Notes under the pieces: generated by a model | Databases searched by the model: none | Told to the model about the DNA's origin: nothing | Seen by the model: only the letters and a program-made list of their open reading frames with translations | Part shown: piece after piece, positions 1 to 13,100 of the stretch | Numbering within the stretch: the first letter of the stretch is position 1 | Layout of the letters: each line of letters starts with the position of its first letter | Made by a program: the position numbers and the translations under genes | DNA from: Nautilus pompilius | Lineage: Eukaryota > Mollusca > Cephalopoda > Nautilida > Nautilidae | Length of the DNA stretch: 64,000 bases | Direction of reading: 5' to 3' | NCBI GenBank assembly: GCA_018389105.1 | Contig: JACATO010001658.1 | Location: 806,001-870,000, forward strand

Positions 1-3000
1 TCCCCCCTTCTTCTTCCTTTTCATCATTAGCATTCATCAGTGCTACATCACACAGATGTATCAGTCTTCATTTAATTAGTTTTTACCTCCCTAAATGACA
101 GACAGCGAAAAGCTATCAGAATTATGTACAGCATTAACAAAGGCCAGCATGGAGTAAGTATTCAACAATAATTTGGAATATACACTGGAATTAATGGAGT
201 TTGCCACATGCTGTGGATCAATAAGAGACAATCAATCAATATAATACACGAACAATAACATTCTGTCCACATTCACAGTGTAAGGGAGGGGGGGATAAGA
301 AAAAAATTCTCCATGACAGCAGCAACCATTTTGCAAAACGAACAGCAATAAGAACGTCGGGCTGCACTGTGCTAGGATGCAAGTGACCCGTCATGCCGCA
401 CCACTGAATCTCAATTGGAGAGGCTCAGCTATCAAAGCACTGACAAGGAAACGTGAAGGAGGACAAACATTACGCTTGCACCCAGTTCAATGAAGGCCCA
501 TACAAAATATGGATATGGTCCTGACCTTGCATATCGCACAAAATATATTTCCATCACAGCGTACAATCCCTCTCCTAGTTGATTTCATTTCATTGACATC
601 TGTTGTGTTACAGAGAATGAAAAGTAGTTTCCTCTGAATGAGAAGTGAAATAAATTTAATCCTCAGTTGAGATCGCCCAGCACGAATGTATAATGGCGTG
701 CAATTCACAAAATTATGCATTTATCGTAATTCCATCTAGGCTGTCAACAACAGAATCTGAAAGAATTCTCTTCTATTAACTTTTAAACAAATGAATGCTA
801 AATTGCTCAATTTTATGTCTCTCTCTCTCTCTCTCTCTGCGGGCTTGACAATTACTGATATGTAGAATCAAGGTAGTATGTCATTCTATTTCAAACTTCT
901 CTTTTTTTAAAGAAAAAACAAGAAAACCTTTTTCAGAAAAAAAATTCAAGACAACATACAGACATTATTAATGAAACAGGCTATGAATATATTAAGCTTT
1001 TCTGCTTCATTCTAACTTGATTATGAAGCTTCAACATTTTACCTCTGAAGTTTACTATTTACACAAAATGTTGAAAAATAAACAACAACACTAATTTTTT
1101 TTCTGATTCTTGATGAGATGTAGTAGATCTGATGGACAGATTCAATTTAAAGAAAAGTGTTTCCAATGATGAATAAAATATTTAGCTTTCCTTGTCAAGT
1201 AAACAAGCATTTTTCTGACGAGTATAAGGCAAATAGGCTTTTTCTTCCTTTAATTTAAAAATAAATGTGTGTCTGGTTGTTTTTTCTGTTTATTTACTTA
1301 ATAAGTTCATTCTTTTTTCTTTATATCATGCGGATGTCTCGTGTTATCAAAACTAATCCAGTTACAAGTGATACAGCTAGTCTCAGACAGACAGGTACAG
1401 TCGACTAGTTAAAAGCAAAAAAAGAAGTCAACAACCTTATTTAACAAGTTACCAGTTGTTAGTTACACAACAAATCCAGACTCTCTCTCTCTCTCTTCCC
1501 CCTAAATTCTACTTATATAATTGCCCACTGTGGGCCGAGACAACAAAATATCACAGCAAATACTATGGAATGTCAGAATTAAAGGAAAAATGAAGCAGAA
1601 CACAAGCTGCTTATTCTTAATAGTATTATAATGAGAAGATTGGTTATAAATGATTGTTACTCGATCCATCCATCCATCTACGTTTGTACAATCACAGAAA
1701 TCGAGATTGAGCTGGTATTTTACCAAGAGCCAAACAACAGCCAATTTATGAAAAGAGGGTTAGCTTATCATATAAGGTAGCTCAGTTTTTTAATTAATTA
1801 ATTAGTTTTTAAAAATGTAAACCCTAGTGAACTCTTGCTCTTATTTATTTTAACATTGCTAGCTTTAAAAGAAAAGAAAAGAAAGAAAGAAAAAGCAGAA
1901 ACGGAGAATTTATTCTCAAAAATGGAATTTATCATTATGAGCAATTATGGTATATGCCATTGTAATTATGACTTTGTAGAGCACAGCTAAAAATGATGGA
2001 AAAGAACTTTGTTTTGTAATCTTACTTTATACGTATTTATGAAACGAGGCTCAAAAGGTTTTTCTACACTAAAACATGCTGATGCAGGAGAAACTTTTTT
2101 TTATTATTTAGATGCAGTAGCAAAAGATGCTGGTGCAATTGATTAGACAAGATCTGATGACATAGGAAGAAAGGAAAAAAGTCATAAACTTAGTGGATTA
2201 AAATATTTTTTTTTTTTCTATTTCTTATAATAGAACTGTCCCCAGGGTGGGGAAAGAAAGAAACCAACCAACCCAAAAGGCAAAAAAAGTTCCAGTTGTT
2301 TGAAGTGGACGGGTTAACAATATTAACTTCTTGTTACTGACCAAAGAACCGACCATCCACCAAAAAAACCACCACTCTTATTTGAAAGCCTTGACAATCA
2401 TCCAAAATCTGGATGTTATTAATAGTACATCTTTTTCAAGATATATTACCTCAGGTTGTTTATATATATATATAAGCAATATGATTTGTGTTTTATTGGC
2501 TTTAGAATCATTTATTTATTTAAAGTCAATGAAAAGAAAACAAACAAACAAAGTTGGGGGTAAGATTTTGTGGTATCGTCTTTTATTGGTTTTAAACTCC
2601 TAAATTCATTTCTTAGGGACAGAACTACACATCTACCAGGTTTTTATACATACTGCATCTTGCGACAACAAACTGGTCTTTTAAAAAAAACTAGTTTCAT
2701 CACAGAATTCACAACAAAATTTTTTTTTTTTTTTAAAAATTAAAGTGTGAGAAATGTTTTGTTTCAGTATGGTATTGGATCCTTAATTTAAGTTTGTGTT
2801 AATGCTGTGGATTTTGGTTAAACGCAGCATCTGGTTTAATGTGACTGCACCAAAGATAAATATCAGACACCATCAGCATCGTCATCATCAAGAATGCAGA
2901 AGTACTTTGCTAGCCAGCAAACAGAATAAAGATTTCAGCCAACTGTATACAAAATGGCATCAAACATCATTTGATGCAAAAAGAAACTAAATCTAAATTA

Positions 3001-3429
3001 TAAATGAGAACAGGATGTGTTTTAAAAGTATACATATAAGATATGAATTCTGCTTAAAGAGAGTGTTCAAATAAGATATGAATATGTAATTTTTACAATA
3101 AGCAGTTATCAAAGGTATCTGGAATATAAGATGATTTTTAGATAAAAATGGCTGCAGTGAGCAGCATATTTAGAGTTAGCAATTTTCCAAATAAATAGAA
3201 TATCATCTGTTAATTACAGAAATATGCTAGATATTTCTTTTCAATGGATTCAGGTTGCATGCACTCGAGCATTTATTGTACTCAAGAGGCTCTTGTTTAA
3301 AAAATAGAAATAAATTATTATTATTATTATTATAATAAATACAAAATTTAAGAGTAACAAAAATTGGTTTTTTGATAATAAAAAATGCAAATGAAAACAG
3401 ATGTATACAATGTAATTCTCTGATCGTAC

Positions 3430-3500
3430 ACGTGCATGAGAGAGAGATAGATGGATGGATGGAGAGAGAGAGAGAGATATGGATGGAGAGAGAAAGAGGA
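3430..3500. repeat. GA / GATG compound microsatellite
   Basis: GA runs mixed with GATGGATG units. Confidence 0.85.
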
Positions 3501-4732
3501 GAGAAGAGGGGGTATTAGATTCACTAAATCTGCCTGAGGAGACGGCCAGATAACATGGTGAGAAAGCATAATACTTCAACCTAAATAAGAGCCAAGAGAA
3601 CAAAAAAAAACATTGTACATCCACATTTTACATCATGCAAAAAAAAAAAAAAAGAATGCTGCATAATTATTTACATTTTATTCCTAGAAATTGATTTCCA
3701 AGCGCTACCAAGGTGATCTACTTATAAGCCATGCCCGTCTGCTACTTTGAGTACTCTCTCACACACATGCACACAAACTGTCTAATCTTTGTGCTGCCCT
3801 CTCAATATATAACTGTATATATAACACAATGCAATCATAGTACCAAATTTAACCTTCAAACTGCCATGACTGGCTGCCTATCCAAGGTAAATGCAAGTCC
3901 AAAATGCAGGTGATATAAATACCACAGCACACCATAATTGATCGCCAATTTACAGCATGTTATAGCAGTAATTGGCATGGCATGAAGAAATGGATATAAC
4001 CTATCTCCCATCCACTTATTCAGTCACTAATGTTACATAATGCAAACAAATCCACACATTAACTGCTGCTTTAATTAGTTATAGCTTTGCATTTAAAAAA
4101 ACTGATGCTAAAGTGCATGCAACAAAAACAATGACAAAGTAATTACTTCATTAATTGAACGTATCATATTCAAAGAAAAAATTCTATATTTTAATTAATG
4201 TTTGTGACATAAGAATTTATGTTATACAGAAATTATAGATAAAAAATTTAAATTCCAAGCACGCAATATTTTTTTTAATATTTTCGCAAAAATGTCTATT
4301 CCTTTTTTTCCTATAATTGTAATTGTATTAAAACTAATTAAGCAATAACATAATTAGAAATTAATTAGCATGATAAAAGATCAAGAAATAAAACAAAATA
4401 AAAAGCATACAGACAAAAAAAAAGCAACTTTCTGTATTTAAAATATTTAAGAATTAAAGCAGAACACACACACACACAGAGAAAACAAATGAGCACTAAG
4501 GTAATAATTCGTCAAAAGCATGACTACCAATACTACACAAAAAGGATATTTGATTATACAATAGTATGCAGGATCAATCATTCAAAAGACATGATAAGGC
4601 TATTTATATTCTCTGCAATAAGTCAAATGTGTGAACATGGAAAGCAAGTGAAGGTTTACCTGAGGTGAAAACTATATTAATTTAAGTTCTTCAGGTGCAC
4701 TAAATAATTTACAAATGTAGCAGCTTGATGCA

Positions 4733-4757
4733 TCTCTCTCTCTCTCTCTCTCTCTCA
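4733..4757. repeat. CT dinucleotide repeat
   Basis: About 12 CT units. Confidence 0.9.
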
Positions 4758-5074
4758 GAGACGAAGAAAAACAAAGGCCTTAATTGTGAACACACTAATG
4801 AAATATCCTATATATTATACTATTATATACAATGATATATACCAGACAAAGCATTATTGAATGTTTGGAAATGGAGTATGAGAAACTGAGGCATCTCTTA
4901 AATTCAACCCTTGATTTTTCTTTTTCTAAATAAGCATTCACGTGTCAAATCGATCATATTAACCCTCTCCCAATTAACCACAATCATCTGCTATAGCTTC
5001 CATGCCCATAATAACAAGGCCTTTAAAATCACTTTAAAGAAAATAAAAACTAAACAAATAAAATAAAAACATTC

Positions 5075-5103
<29 letters not shown>
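5075..5103. repeat. ATT trinucleotide repeat
   Basis: About nine ATT units. Confidence 0.9.
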
Positions 5104-5105
<2 letters not shown>

Positions 5106-8100
5106 ACTAAAGCCAAAGACATAAATGAGATTTTTTACATAAGTGTATTTTAAAAAAAACAAAATTTTTTAGATCATATAGGAAGCATGGATCTGCTAGA
5201 GAGCCACTCAGTAGCAGATGCTGCCACCAAAGTTACAGATGTAGCCAAGGATTGCCTGTCATATGCTTAACTAAAATAATTCACTCTAATTATATTTTAA
5301 CTCAAAAACACCTGTCAATGGTCTCCATAATTAGCACACATGGATAACTAAGTGTATACTAGTACTTTACAATCTGACAGTACTTGCCAGCTGTCTAGTC
5401 TTTTTTTTAAAGTGGTAATAATTAGAAAAAACACACAAACTTACTTCTTGAAATGTGATGTTGAGGCAACATTAATTGTTTAAAAGAGAATCAATTACCT
5501 CTTGGAACATCAGACAATCTGAAGTGGTATCCAGAGATACATCAACTTTTCTGCATAAATACAAATTAAGATTTACTAATATTTTCTTCAGTTAAAAGTA
5601 AAAAAAATTTTTTTTCTGATTTATCAAGCTGTCCTACTGATGTTTACCTTGGTAATTAAAAGTTTAAAAAGCATATCAGCAACATTATTTTATCTCTTCC
5701 GATGGTGGATCGAAACTCTTCTTTTTGACTTGCTATATAACTCCTCCATCTCTCTCGCTCTGTGTGTGTGTCATTGGGGGGCCCATTTACTAGATAAAGA
5801 AGCTGTATGAACAGATTCACAATCACCTACCCCTACCACAGTGTTAACTGATAAAACAAGTTTGCTTATCATCTATTCTACCTGTTTGCCTGACTAAAGG
5901 TAAAGAAGATAGGTAGGCGTGAATGAAGAAAAATCTGATAGCATCTTCCGTAGTAATTGTTTAGTGGACCACTGAATGAATAATAGAAAGAAGACATGAT
6001 GTATCCACGTTGTTTAACTCTAAAGTTGTTTTGTAAATGAAGCTGAAGTGTAAACTGAACTTGTACTAAGCACAAATGACAATGCATAATGAATGAGGAA
6101 TCTGGACAGAATACAGATGAATCAGAACAGGTGATATCTGTTAAATTGTTTACAGGGGGGGGTTGCAAATGGAAAGAGCCTGCAGAAAAAAAAAATTCTT
6201 AATATTCTGCAGCATCTAACAAAGAAAGGAAAATAAAAGGTTTTCTTAAGCAGTCTGGGAAAAGTAAAAACCATTGCCACTGTAGCAAAAAAGAAAAAGT
6301 AAAGGAAGGGGTGGCATAAAAGAAATTTCTTGTTCAATGTCCAAGTATAACTGCCTCACAAAAAAATATAACTTTTATCCTGCCAAAGTATCTTATCATA
6401 AATGATGATAAACAGTCAGTATCAGGAGAGATGAAAAAAATAATAATAATCCTGCAGTTCTCTGCCCCTGTTACTGGTTTTTTTGTTTATATGTCACCAG
6501 AATGATATGCCACCTTGAACCTCAATCAAAAAGCAATGAGGTAGCTAAGGAATTTCTAGAACTTGATTCTGCTTTATCAACTTTTTTTATCTTAGTCTTG
6601 TTTGGATCTGTTTAAGAAGACTGCTCCATTAACCTTTATCTAATATTCAGAGTTTTAGGGGAGAACAGACACCTGGTGAACCACAATAAATTTCACATAA
6701 GAGCCTGAGAGGAGAAGAGGGGAGTTGTGGTCCTGCCAGCTGCTAACTCAAATATATAAAATGGTTTGGATGGCCTGACTGACTCAAGGCCAGGATGTCA
6801 ATGACTTGACTTGCATCTGTGGGTCAGCAGGATCTCTGCACTAATAGTATCTTATCTTAGCCTTTATGAGCTAAATTTTACAATGGATTCATTCTAAGCA
6901 TCTCTTCTAATAAGAGGTTGCTTCGTCGTTGTCATCGTTGTCTTTTTTTCTTTTTAAATCTTGAGACATTTGTTTTTAATTCTGACAGATCCTGCTAAAT
7001 CAAATCAGGCATCAAAATCAGCTCTTCAAGGTTGTTCCCCAATCTCCCAACCACCCCATTATTCAAATGATACTTACAAACATTACACAACAAAAATACA
7101 TAAATACAACCTTTGCCACACCTACTCATTTAATATTTCAGTTTATTTTAGTAGCTATAAATAGCCCCCGTGAATTAAACAAGACAGTCACCCCCTCCCT
7201 CCCTTTCCCCCTCTCTCTCTCGCAAAGTAATAAAAGAGATTCCTACCCATACTAAAATGATTTGACTTGATTGTCACCATCAACTACTAGTAATTTATTG
7301 CATTCATTTATAACTATATTGCTAAGTTGTCGGGGAGGTTAAATTTTAAACTTTAATATTAAGGTGTGTTAATACATTCAGCAGTTTAATGTTATTACAA
7401 TCATTCTAATTTCAAACAGTAAATAGCCAAAAGAGTTTCTGCTAACCAAACAGTTCAGAATACTCAGCATTTAAAAAACCTCTGTCAGGTTTCCCCACAA
7501 AATGGTCAATCCATGAACTGGATAAACTGATATTTGTAATTAATTATTCGACACATTCCAGGTACTTAAAATTTCCATGTCCATTCCAAAATACTGGCTC
7601 CATGCTATCTGCATAGCTTTATTTATAGTTAATAGTTTTAGAGTGATCGTTCCTCTTAACAATTAGAGAACAATGGTATAAATCCAAGCATATAAAAAAT
7701 ACTTACAAGACTACATGTTTTTGCCAGCATGTGCATGTGGCAGACAGAGACAATACCCGACAGACTGATGTGCTGGCCTCAAGAAGATCATCATCAAATC
7801 GTTTGTTTTCACTTTCGAAAATGCATATGGTGGTTGAATATTCAGAAAAGAGAAAGTAACAAACTATTCAATGTTCCTCTCAACTTTGTATTTTCTAACA
7901 CAAAATAAATATTTTCATGTGTACAAATGATTTAAAAAGCCAGAGCAGACAGTTATATAATAAAATAGCTGGCGATAGAATTACCAGTAATCTGCTAATC
8001 AATGAGATCATTGTAGCCATCATTAATCCAAAGCAGTCGTATAAACAGCCAGCCTAACATGAAATCTCAGTCTGTCATCTTAAGATTCTACTCTTGATGA

Positions 8101-9007
8101 AAGATGTCCCAGATTTTACTGCTTGCTTTTTATTTGCACAATGTGTAGATAAGGTACCAGAAAAATAACTAAATAAATAACGATGAGTGTAGGCCATCTT
8201 GATGGGGGCATCATAAACGAAACAAAACAAATCAAGCTTTAGAAATGATGTTACTAGCATCCCCACTTTCAAAATACACTATTCTGAAATATGAAGAAAG
8301 CGCATTTGTTTTATCAAGCTAAAGATTCACAAAAGAAAAATACAACATCAGCAAAGAGCCATATTATGTGGATATAATAGGCAGTGTAAAATTTTAATAT
8401 GCCCACCCAGGCAGCAGAAACTACTGTTTGAAATGTATCTTTTCATAGGTGATAGTATTTCTTCTGCTGCAAGCAACTGCTTCACAATGTTCCGGCATTA
8501 TAAACATTTTTTTCTTAGAAATGGCTTCAAAAGTAAACAGTAGCCACATCAGCAATAAACTACTCTGATCCCAAGAACATGGAAACAATCTGCCAAATAA
8601 TCAGTTAAACTGTTAATAATTATTAACTTTCTCTGATTACTAAATTGTCGGACACATACAATAAAAGACCAGCAGGTTTGTTAAGTAAAGATGTTATTCT
8701 TTGCCCCTCAAATCAACCTAGGCATAAGACATTACAGTCACTGCCTACAAGGGATGTTTCCCTGACTGCCCTGATCTTGCCTCCAGTGATTTCTGCATAT
8801 TCACTTTGCGTTAAGAACATGACAGTGGTCACAAACAACAAGAAGAAACTGTAGCAGCGGGTCCAGCAGTTCCTACGTTAGACCCCACAAGATTTCTATA
8901 CAAATAGCATAAAAAATTCTTTTACACTGACGAAGAAAATGTCTGACATTCCATAAACCTGTAATTAAAAGTGCCCTTGGTACAAACCATCTGCACGATT
9001 TTTCTTT

Positions 9008-9304
9008 TTAAATTATGGTGTGTAAAACTTGTAAGCGTCCAGAATTCGGGGAGTTAAATATCTGATCTGCATTCAAAGAAATTAGTAGTAATCTTTTCAC
9101 TTTATCATAGAAATCTGGTGGAGAACAAAATGAGATACACTTAAGCAAAATGTCTTGGACAGCAGACATATAAGGAAGTACTTCTGAGTGGTTTCTAAGA
9201 ATCAAAGGGTAAGCATCAACAAAAGGAAATTTTGATGGAAAAAGATTAAGATCACTTCTGTAGCAGGAATTTACCAAATACACAAGACAAAGCATTTCAA
9301 ACAA
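9008..9304 (-). pseudogene. protein-like open frame, likely gene fragment, unrecognised
   Basis: Minus-strand frame of 98 codons with rich composition: LVNSCYRSDLNLFPSKFPF, then SEVLPYMSAVQDILLKCISF, then YDKVKRLLLISLNADQIF. Upstream the same frame continues protein-like (RFLNLLLFDPVNSWHEM) but is cut by two stops, which suggests a decayed longer coding region with helical, possibly repeat-type, structure. No family was recognised. The tandem duplication copies its upstream part. Confidence 0.35.
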
Positions 9305-9580
9305 TTAAGGAAAGAGAATCTTTGGCTACAGATGCTGACTGTTCACCATTTCATGCCAAGAATTAACAGGATCAAAGAGTAACAAGTTCAGAAATCTATT
9401 TTTTTCAGGGCAGTTTTAAATATTCATCAAATACACAAGACAAAGCATTTCAAACAATTAAGGAAAGAGAATCTTTGGCTACAGATGCTGACTGTTCACC
9501 ATTTCATGCCAAGAATTAACAGGATCAAAGAGTAACAAGTTCAGAAATCCATTTTTTTCAGGGCAGTTTTAAATATTCAT
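9275..9580. repeat. 153-bp tandem duplication, nearly identical
   Basis: The segment starting CAAATACACAAGACAAAGCA at 9275 repeats at 9428 and ends ...GGGCAGTTTTAAATATTCAT at 9580. Only one difference was noticed (CTAT against CCAT in the TTTTTTTC region), so the event is recent. The left copy overlaps the start of the open frame at 9008-9304. Confidence 0.93.
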
Positions 9581-9837
9581 GAGTTCAACAATTAAATATA
9601 ATTTCAACATCATCAAACCAAAACATTGTCAACTATTAAAACTGAACAACATATTTATAATCTATATTATCATAATATTTAGGATGGAAGTAAATGATTG
9701 ATTTTAATCATAACTGAAACCCCTTCTTAAAGTGGCAATAAATAGGAACACCTTAAAGAAATGGTTTATATCCACTGGCAACTAAGAAAAAAGTTCCCAT
9801 AATGCAATGCTGCAGAAGCTATTATATTGCTGAGATC

Positions 9838-10132
9838 TAGCAGAACTTCAGTTGTTGTGTTGTACACCAGTCTCAACATCATAGATAGCCTCTCTACAAG
9901 AGAGACAACCCTGGAAAAGAGAAAGTGTAGTTCCATGATTGCCTATCACCACAAGAGGCCCAGAACTTCCACCTTCACAAGAAAAATCCCTAATATTCAT
10001 TTTTAAATATTGGAGGAAAGCCATGCGACCAACTGGTAGAGGGCAAGAAGGAACCATGCCAGAAAGGTACACCAAATCAACTTAGTCTTAGCAGTCCTGT
10101 AGCCGAACCACTGGGCCACTGGACAAACACTA
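9838..10132 (-). mobile_element. tRNA-derived SINE copy (minus orientation)
   Basis: The clearest head in the family. Read on the minus strand it starts near GTCCAGTGGCCCAGTGGTTC, where TGGCCCAGTGG is a good box A. It continues TTGGTGTACCTTTCTGGCAT, GGTTCCTTCTTGCCC and GTCGCATGGCTTTCCTCC, then TTAAAAATGAATATTAGGGA. Open frames across it are artefacts of the SINE. Confidence 0.65.
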
Positions 10133-10139
10133 GAACTTC

Positions 10140-13100
10140 AGTAAAATTTAACCCAATAAGTATCAATAGTTTAAAGCAGATCTCTTCTTTCATGTTTATT
10201 TCTTAAAGAACTAACTAAACATTTTGCACAGTGCAAGCTTTGGCAACAGTAAATTTACTGCTGCTAGGCAGACTTTCTTGGAGAGCCAAAAACTCATAAA
10301 AAGACAAAAATAATAATGTAAATCAATAATTTAAGAGTCAACATCCAAATTTAAGAAGCACAACCAACAAACCATACAACATTTAATATTTCAATGAATA
10401 ATAATAATTAAAAAATAGATTCTCCACCTCTGTCATTAGTAATACAGTTCATCAGTTTACTCAGTGAGATCTGGAAGTTGTTTTGGTCATTTCTTTCTGG
10501 AAGCTCAGAACTTCGTTTTAGCAGGATCAACATCATTTTGAATGGTATTTTTTGATTATCAGTCTCTTTTTAAACCCAGACCTGCTACATTTTTCCACAG
10601 TTGAGTGAATATGTCTTTGAATGTGAGAAAATGTATGTAAATAACAACTCAAAATGAAGCACGTTGACACACGATCACAATAAAAAATAAAAATAGAAAC
10701 AAGAAACAGCTACCAATGATGGCTGCTTTTAACATTGTGTTTAGCAATATAAACTTTCTGTCATTTGGATTTTTTCACTGGTGACCAGTCTGAAAATTAC
10801 TTTTACAATTACAGATGTCCACAGTAAAGGTTCGCTCAATAACTGCTGTCAACCGTATGTTTAAACTTGGCTTATTGTTCTACCAACAGCCTTTAAGAAA
10901 TAATGACAAAGATTTCTCTTTTTTTTTTAATTATACTGAGGTATGTGGAAAATGATCTAAATCTTCAATGGATTTATGGCCAGATAAGTTGACCACAGGG
11001 TGCCTACAGCATAAGTCAAACAGAAAGTTATGTGGAAGACTTTACTAGAACTCTTTGTGAACCTGGATTGCCTGGAGGAAATCCAGGTGGAGAGAAACTA
11101 CAATATTGGATGGAACCAGAAACAGCCAAAGACCCGGCAAGGACACTTCATTAACAACAGAATGTGCATCTTTTTTCTTTATGTATTATTATCAAACCAG
11201 CATTTAGTTGGAGAGGAGAAATCGTTTCTTTAAAGACAAAAAAAAAAAAACAAAAACATAAATTATGCCAGAATAACAGAAGTACATTAAATGTATTATC
11301 TTCATTGTACACACACATTATAACAAATAATCTACTTTGTCAAGTCATTGTCATACCTTAGGCTCCAATTTTTATATATTTCAATGGCCATGTTGTAACT
11401 ATCTCTGAATATGTTGAATTAGTGCCACTGACAAGTATAATACTAAATGATTAACAATCTGTAATTATAAACCATAAAATAAAAGCATCAAAGATAATAA
11501 AGGATATTTTAATTCTATAATTTAAAAAATTTCCCTTTTTAATTGTAAGGGACAAATTTGTTTGTCTTTTTTTATTTACATGCATGGATTTTCTAGCAAA
11601 TATGTTTGTGTAAAAATACTCTCTACATAATAAATTAATTTATGTATGAAATGAAAGATATTTCACCAGAGAGAGAGAAAGTGTGTGGTGCATGCCACGT
11701 GTGTGTTCATTTTTTTTTTGGCACTTTAATTTTCAGTTTTCAATTTTCACATGAAATACAAACTATTAAATGGTTTTAGATCCACCAGCTACCTATCTAC
11801 TAGCCCAGCATCCCAGAATTAACTCATTATCCCAATTCTCCACAAGCTAAGATGTATATTAGAGATATCACATTGTAAAGCATGCTTAAAAGTGTTCAAG
11901 ACCAAATTTAAAGCATTTCTCCAACTATTGATTTGTCTTTCCATAATATAAGGAAAAATAAAATATATTTTTTTGTTTGTTTTTTAACCCCCCCCCCACC
12001 AAAAAAAAAAAAGGAATCTAGCATCTACAATTTACTCACGTGAAAATGGAGCCAGAAGTCAACTTGATCCACCTGGGCCACAAAAGAAGTGTTTTTAAGT
12101 CCTGCGGCCATTCTAAACTGGGGTTAAAGAGATCCATACCCATGAGTGAACTGCCTGCAGGTTTGGCACCATCTAATTTTACATTAGGCAAATGATGCCC
12201 CCAAGCAGTGCAACGAAGGAACTTTAACCAGAGTAAAACTACCACGCAAAGCTTACCATTAATTGACTAAATCTTGCCTTAAGCCAGGTATGTCTCTAGC
12301 TTTGCCTGCAAGCATTTAACTAATCTTCAACTATCATTTTATTCAAATGAGTGAAATGAATAAAAAAAGAAGAAGAAGAAGAAAAAGAAACAAGTCAGAT
12401 TAAAAGTTCTCAAGTTGACTTAGTTTTTCTGCTTTACCATAAAGTTGCCTTGGTTTTCCTGGAAACTACCTGCAGTACCTAGGTTAGATACATTCATAGA
12501 ATTAACAGGTCAGTAAAGAAATTCTCTTTTTGTTGCTGAAAGTCTTTGCCAGATACAGTGAATGTTACTGCTACTGCTGTTACTTTAACTGTCCAAAATT
12601 GTTACTGAGAGAGTAAGACCTGCAAAGATCATTTAGAACAAACTAAGAATACAAGACTAAATGATTTGCATTTTTTTTTTGTTTTTTATTTAAATAAAAT
12701 TAAAATCTTTTGCCCCTTATAAACTTCATTTAAAGTCCCTTATCTTTATTTACATGTTCACTCTCTCAACTCCTACTGGTGCCTAGAAAACTAGTTCAGT
12801 GGGATGAGAGATACAGTTCCTTCACAGTCTAGTATGAACTTAAATGGATGTTCAAATATAGCAGACAAGAATGAAAAAAGTTTAGAAACTGGCCTTAAAA
12901 ATGAAAAAGTCCATGAGCAGTTTTTTTCACCAAAATAGATGTCACCTATTTCAAAGAATTTTTTTGTTTGTTTGTTTTTGGAAGGAACAAAGCAGAATGA
13001 CTCGTTTAACAGGTTCTTCCCACAAGACATTGCATGGATTTATGTAAGCCCTATTCACACATGGCCATTTCTGGCAGAAAATCTTTCTTTTCTTCCTATT

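Larger units (their letters stand above)
1..9007. other. intron segment, microsatellites only
   Basis: AT-rich DNA with CT runs (about 817-838, 4733-4757), an AAAGA-type run (about 1868-1893), a GATG/GA block (3430-3500), ATT repeats (about 3316-3336, 5075-5103) and homopolymers. Position 6735-6755 shares TGCCAGCTGC-AACTC with 32.35 kb. No gene is supported. Confidence 0.45.

Noticed and set aside
3250..3624. 124-codon minus-strand frame
   Set aside because: Built from GA/GATG and ATT repeats (SLSLSPS and IIIII tracts).
9848..10075. 75-codon minus-strand frame
   Set aside because: Lies entirely in a SINE copy and is not shared as an open frame by the other copies.
9838..10132. tRNA-like box A and B sequences in the SINE heads
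   Set aside because: They do not form complete tRNA cloverleafs, so no functional tRNA gene is called.
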